Shown here one piece after another: positions 61,553 to 64,000 of a stretch of 64,000 nucleotides of DNA. Below the pieces are notes generated by a model, which worked only from the letters and a program-made list of their open reading frames with translations, was not told the DNA's origin and searched no databases. Each line of letters opens with the position of its first letter. The stretch's first letter is position 1. Source of the stretch: Pseudomonas sp. MWU13-2100 (GTDB lineage: Bacteria > Pseudomonadota > Gammaproteobacteria > Pseudomonadales > Pseudomonadaceae). A program made the position numbers and the translations under genes. Location of the stretch: NCBI RefSeq assembly GCF_023242365.1, contig NZ_JALLIX010000015.1, positions 62,001-126,000 of the forward strand. The letters run 5' to 3'.

Positions 61553-61576
61553 GGCGTCGTGACATCTGGGAAAGGT

Positions 61577-61605
61577 CGGCCCGGCTGTGATAGCGGGCCG
61601 TTTTT
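61577..61605 (+). terminator. Rho-independent terminator between norB and norD
   Basis: A 7-bp GC stem (CGGCCCG / CGGGCCG, 61577-61583 and 61594-61600) with a 10-nt loop and a TTTTT run. It lies 24 nt before the norD start. It may limit how much norD is read from the norC promoter. Confidence 0.75.
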
Positions 61606-61628
61606 GGTTCTTGAACAAGGTGGGCTCC

Positions 61629-63464
61629 ATGGCTTTTACCCTTGAACTGGAAGAGTGGGTCGGCAGTGTCTGGCATCGCTTTATCACTCGCCGCGCCAGC
61701 GTCGATTTTCCCGAGGCGCGGGTCGAGCTGGCCCAGCGGCAACGCGCTCTGGCACTGTTGTTTCGCGCCATGGACGGGGCCGGCCGGGGCGTGGAGACGG
61801 TCTGCGAACGCGATCTGCTGCTGCGCCGCAGCCTGTTGCAGCAGATCGCCGGGACCTGCCGGCAAGTGCCGCTGGCCTGCTGCGATGCCGATAACCTGCG
61901 CCTGCCGGCGAGCCTCGCGGTGTTTCCCGAGGCCGGCCTGAATGAGGAACTCTATCGCTGGTTGACCCTGCTGGCGGCGCAGGCCGGGCCGATGCGGCAC
62001 TGGGGCCGGGACAATCAGCGCTGGACGCAGGCTTTGTTGCAGCGCTATCCGGCGCTGGTGCCGCGTTACCGCCGGCTGGTCGCGGCGCACCTGCAACTGC
62101 GCCCGGATCCGGCCACCTTGAAACCGGCCGAGGCCGCCCTGGAACGGGCCTTGTGCCAGGCCTTGCGCGAGCCGGGCAGTGTCCAGGCGCTTCCCCGCAG
62201 CGAGCGGGCGGCCTGGCCATTGCCGCTGTGGTTGTATCCGCCGCTGCACCTGGCCAGCCCGCAGGCCGCCGATCTTGACGATTCGGCGGAGTCCCTGCCG
62301 GCCTCTCCCGGTGAGCAGGAAGGCGGGCGCAAGCGCGCCACCCGGATTGATGACAGCAGCCGCGAGGGCGGGCTGCTGATCGTGCGCCTGGAGAACCTGT
62401 TCAGTTGGACCGAGCATGTTGACCTCGATCGCTGGTCGGACGAGCGCGAAGACCCGGATGCCGCCAGGGTCGCCGCCGACCTGGATGAACTGAGCCTGTC
62501 GCGCACCCGTCTGCGCAAGGGCGGCGGGCTTAAACTGGACCTGGATCTGCCGCCAGCGGATGTCGACGATATCCCGTTGGGGGAGGGCATCAAGTTACCG
62601 GAGTGGGATTATCGCAAAGGCCGCCTGCAGGACGACTTCGTCAATCTGCAGATGTTCGTGCCGCGCGATTGCCCGGCACAGCCACTGCCGTCGCGCCTAC
62701 GGCCGGCGGCGCAGCGTTTGCGGCGCCAGTTCGAACACCTGCGGCCCGAGCGCCAGTGGCTGCGCCAACAGCCCCAGGGAACGGAGCTGGATATGCAGGC
62801 CTGGCTGGATTTTTACGTCGAGCGCGAGCACGGCCGCTGTGCCGAACGGGGTTTGTTCAAGGAGCAGCGCCAGACCCATCGGGACCTGGCGTGCCTGTTG
62901 CTGGCGGATATCTCGATGTCCACTGACGCGCACCTGAACGACCGGCATCGGGTGATCGAGGTGATCCGCGACAGCCTGTTGCTGTTCGGCGAAACACTGT
63001 CGGTGCTGGGTGACGACTTTGCCCTGTACGGGTTTTCCTCGTTGCGTCGCCAGCATGTGCGTCTACAGGAACTCAAGGCGTTCAGGCAAGGCTATGACGA
63101 CCACACTCGCGGGCGCATTCAGGCGCTCAAGCCGGGTTACTACACGCGCATGGGCGCGGCGATTCGCCAGGCCAGCCGCCTGCTGAGCGGCTGCAAGCGC
63201 CGCCGCAAGCTGTTGCTGTTGCTGACGGATGGCAAGCCCAATGACCTGGATCTCTATGAAGGCCGCTACGGTGTCGAGGACACCCGCCAGGCGGTACTGG
63301 AAGCCCGGCGCCTGGGGCTGACCCCGTTCTGTATCACCATCGACCGCGAAGCCGGGGCTTACCTGCCGTATATGTTCGGGGCCAATGGCTACACGCTGAT
63401 CCGCCAGCCGGAGCAATTGCCCCTGCGTCTGCCGCAACTGTATCGCCAGTTGACCCAGCCCTGA
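61629..63464 (+). CDS. norD: NO reductase activation protein NorD (VWA domain)
   Basis: A 611-residue protein with a C-terminal von Willebrand A domain (MIDAS motif in LLADISMSTDAHLND; LLLLTDGKPNDLDLYEGRYG), partner of the MoxR-type NirQ in activating NO reductase. A long N-terminal helical region comes first. The start at 61629 follows AAGGTGGG. Confidence 0.94.
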   Translation: MAFTLELEEWVGSVWHRFITRRASVDFPEARVELAQRQRALALLFRAMDGAGRGVETVCERDLLLRRSLLQQIAGTCRQVPLACCDADNLRLPASLAVFPEAGLNEELYRWLTLLAAQAGPMRHWGRDNQRWTQALLQRYPALVPRYRRLVAAHLQLRPDPATLKPAEAALERALCQALREPGSVQALPRSERAAWPLPLWLYPPLHLASPQAADLDDSAESLPASPGEQEGGRKRATRIDDSSREGGLLIVRLENLFSWTEHVDLDRWSDEREDPDAARVAADLDELSLSRTRLRKGGGLKLDLDLPPADVDDIPLGEGIKLPEWDYRKGRLQDDFVNLQMFVPRDCPAQPLPSRLRPAAQRLRRQFEHLRPERQWLRQQPQGTELDMQAWLDFYVEREHGRCAERGLFKEQRQTHRDLACLLLADISMSTDAHLNDRHRVIEVIRDSLLLFGETLSVLGDDFALYGFSSLRRQHVRLQELKAFRQGYDDHTRGRIQALKPGYYTRMGAAIRQASRLLSGCKRRRKLLLLLTDGKPNDLDLYEGRYGVEDTRQAVLEARRLGLTPFCITIDREAGAYLPYMFGANGYTLIRQPEQLPLRLPQLYRQLTQP

Positions 63465-63478
63465 GGTGTTCCCTGTGC

Positions 63479-63679
63479 TCAGGGGATACTGCGTGGCAGC
63501 CAGAAGAACATGATCACGCAGAAGATCGTCAGGCCGATGCAGAACCACTGGAAGCGCCGTAGCCGGCGTGCTTCGGCCTTTGCCGCCAGGGCCGGCAGCG
63601 GCATGCCGCAGCGGCGGCATTCGCTTTCCCCGGGCGGGTTGTGATGCTGGCAATACAGGCAGGTGGACAGGGCCTTCAC
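63479..63679 (-). CDS. Small zinc-ribbon membrane protein next to dnr
   Basis: A 66-residue protein with two CxxC pairs (C7/C10 and C21/C24) forming a zinc ribbon and a C-terminal helix (FQWFCIGLTIFCVIMFFWLP). The start is GTG at 63677-63679, overlapping the dnr stop (GTGA), so it is translated with dnr. A similar small gene occupies this place in P. aeruginosa (PA0526). Role unknown. Confidence 0.78.
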   Translation of the reverse strand: MKALSTCLYCQHHNPPGESECRRCGMPLPALAAKAEARRLRRFQWFCIGLTIFCVIMFFWLPRSIP

Positions 63680-64000
63680 TCGAACTGTTCCAGGCGCGGG
63701 CGATCGAGGATGACGATCTGGCGACCGTCCTGGGTGATGATTTTCTCGTCGATCAGGCGGCGGATGATCCGCGAGAAGGTCTCCGGCTGGATCGACAGGT
63801 GTCCGGCAATCAGTTGCTTGGCCATCGGCAGTTCGAACTGATAGTTGACGGGCTGCAGGTGCACCAGTTGCGTCAGCAGATAACGCACCACCCGGTGGGT
63901 GGCGTTCTTCAGCGACAGGGTTTCGATTTCATTGACCCGCTGATGCAGGCGTACACAGAGTTTGCCGAGCAGGGCGAAGGGCAGGCGGTTGTTGCTCTGC
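63676..64000 (-). CDS. dnr: Crp/Fnr-family regulator Dnr, partial (5' end beyond the window)
   Basis: The C-terminal 107 residues of a Crp/Fnr regulator; the gene continues past position 64000. The dimer helix (QRVNEIETLSLKNATHRVVR) and winged HTH (LPMAKQLIAGHLSIQPETFS then RIIRRLIDEKII) are visible. Gene order and the Dnr boxes to the left identify it as Dnr, the NO-responsive activator of the nir and nor genes. Confidence 0.9.
   Translation of the reverse strand, partial: QSNNRLPFALLGKLCVRLHQRVNEIETLSLKNATHRVVRYLLTQLVHLQPVNYQFELPMAKQLIAGHLSIQPETFSRIIRRLIDEKIITQDGRQIVILDRPRLEQFE

Overview
The window reads as chromosomal DNA of a denitrifying Pseudomonas, probably of the P. fluorescens complex. 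Codon use is GC-rich. The right third carries the nirS-type gene order known from P. aeruginosa (nirN-E-J-H-G-L-D-F-C-M-S, divergent nirQ-O-P norC-B-D, then a zinc-ribbon gene and dnr). The species assignment is inference. No rRNA, tRNA, CRISPR array, IS element or prophage was seen.

Layout. (1) 0-2.1 kb: a full-length ArsA-type metalloid ATPase followed by a frameshifted remnant of an SLC13-type anion transporter. (2) 2.2-15.6 kb: a catabolic island with a sulfonate/taurine-type ABC importer, GMC oxidoreductase, aldehyde dehydrogenase, LysR regulator, M20 deacylase, DUF1028 protein, class III aminotransferase, TetR regulator, flavin monooxygenase and RidA protein. Three of its transcription units carry a near-identical 38-nt upstream element in the same orientation, so they are probably one regulon serving one unknown nitrogenous substrate. 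(3) 15.6-32.1 kb: a siderophore locus with a ferric-siderophore ABC importer, a TonB receptor with a signalling domain, FecI/FecR-type regulators, an MFS exporter, one IucA/IucC synthetase, an opine-type dehydrogenase, an SbnA-like synthase and a type III PLP decarboxylase. Divergent from these are a CitE-like lyase/synthase, a small SbnI/SerK-like serine kinase and a minimal AraC HTH protein. The set resembles staphyloferrin B biosynthesis, but SbnB appears to be replaced by an opine dehydrogenase, SbnG by a CitE-like protein, and only one NIS synthetase is present. It is the best candidate here for an undescribed product. (4) 32.2-37.9 kb: a BON protein, an RcnR/RcnA nickel-cobalt efflux pair with its operator, small copper-type genes with a CueR-like operator and an FNR box, and two tandem DUF2157 membrane proteins. 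(5) 38-45.2 kb: a dipeptide ABC importer, a VanX/DdpX D-Ala-D-Ala dipeptidase and an RpiR regulator with dyad operators, a likely D-Ala-D-Ala scavenging system. (6) 45.4-64 kb: anaerobic haem and denitrification genes. They include a HemN paralogue that has lost the radical-SAM cysteines but carries a new cysteine cluster. It lies behind a perfect Anr/Dnr box and overlaps canonical hemN.

How it works together. Anr/Dnr boxes precede the CopD-like gene, the HemN-like/hemN pair, the nirS/nirQ divergence and norC, tying anaerobic haem synthesis, haem d1 assembly, nitrite reduction and NO reduction to one regulator, whose gene (dnr) runs off the right end. In the siderophore locus the kinase would supply O-phosphoserine, the SbnA-like enzyme and the dehydrogenase would supply 2,3-diaminopropionate, and the synthetase and decarboxylase would join and trim it with a hydroxycarboxylate. 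Export is by the MFS protein, uptake by the TonB receptor and ABC importer, and control by FecIR and probably Fur.
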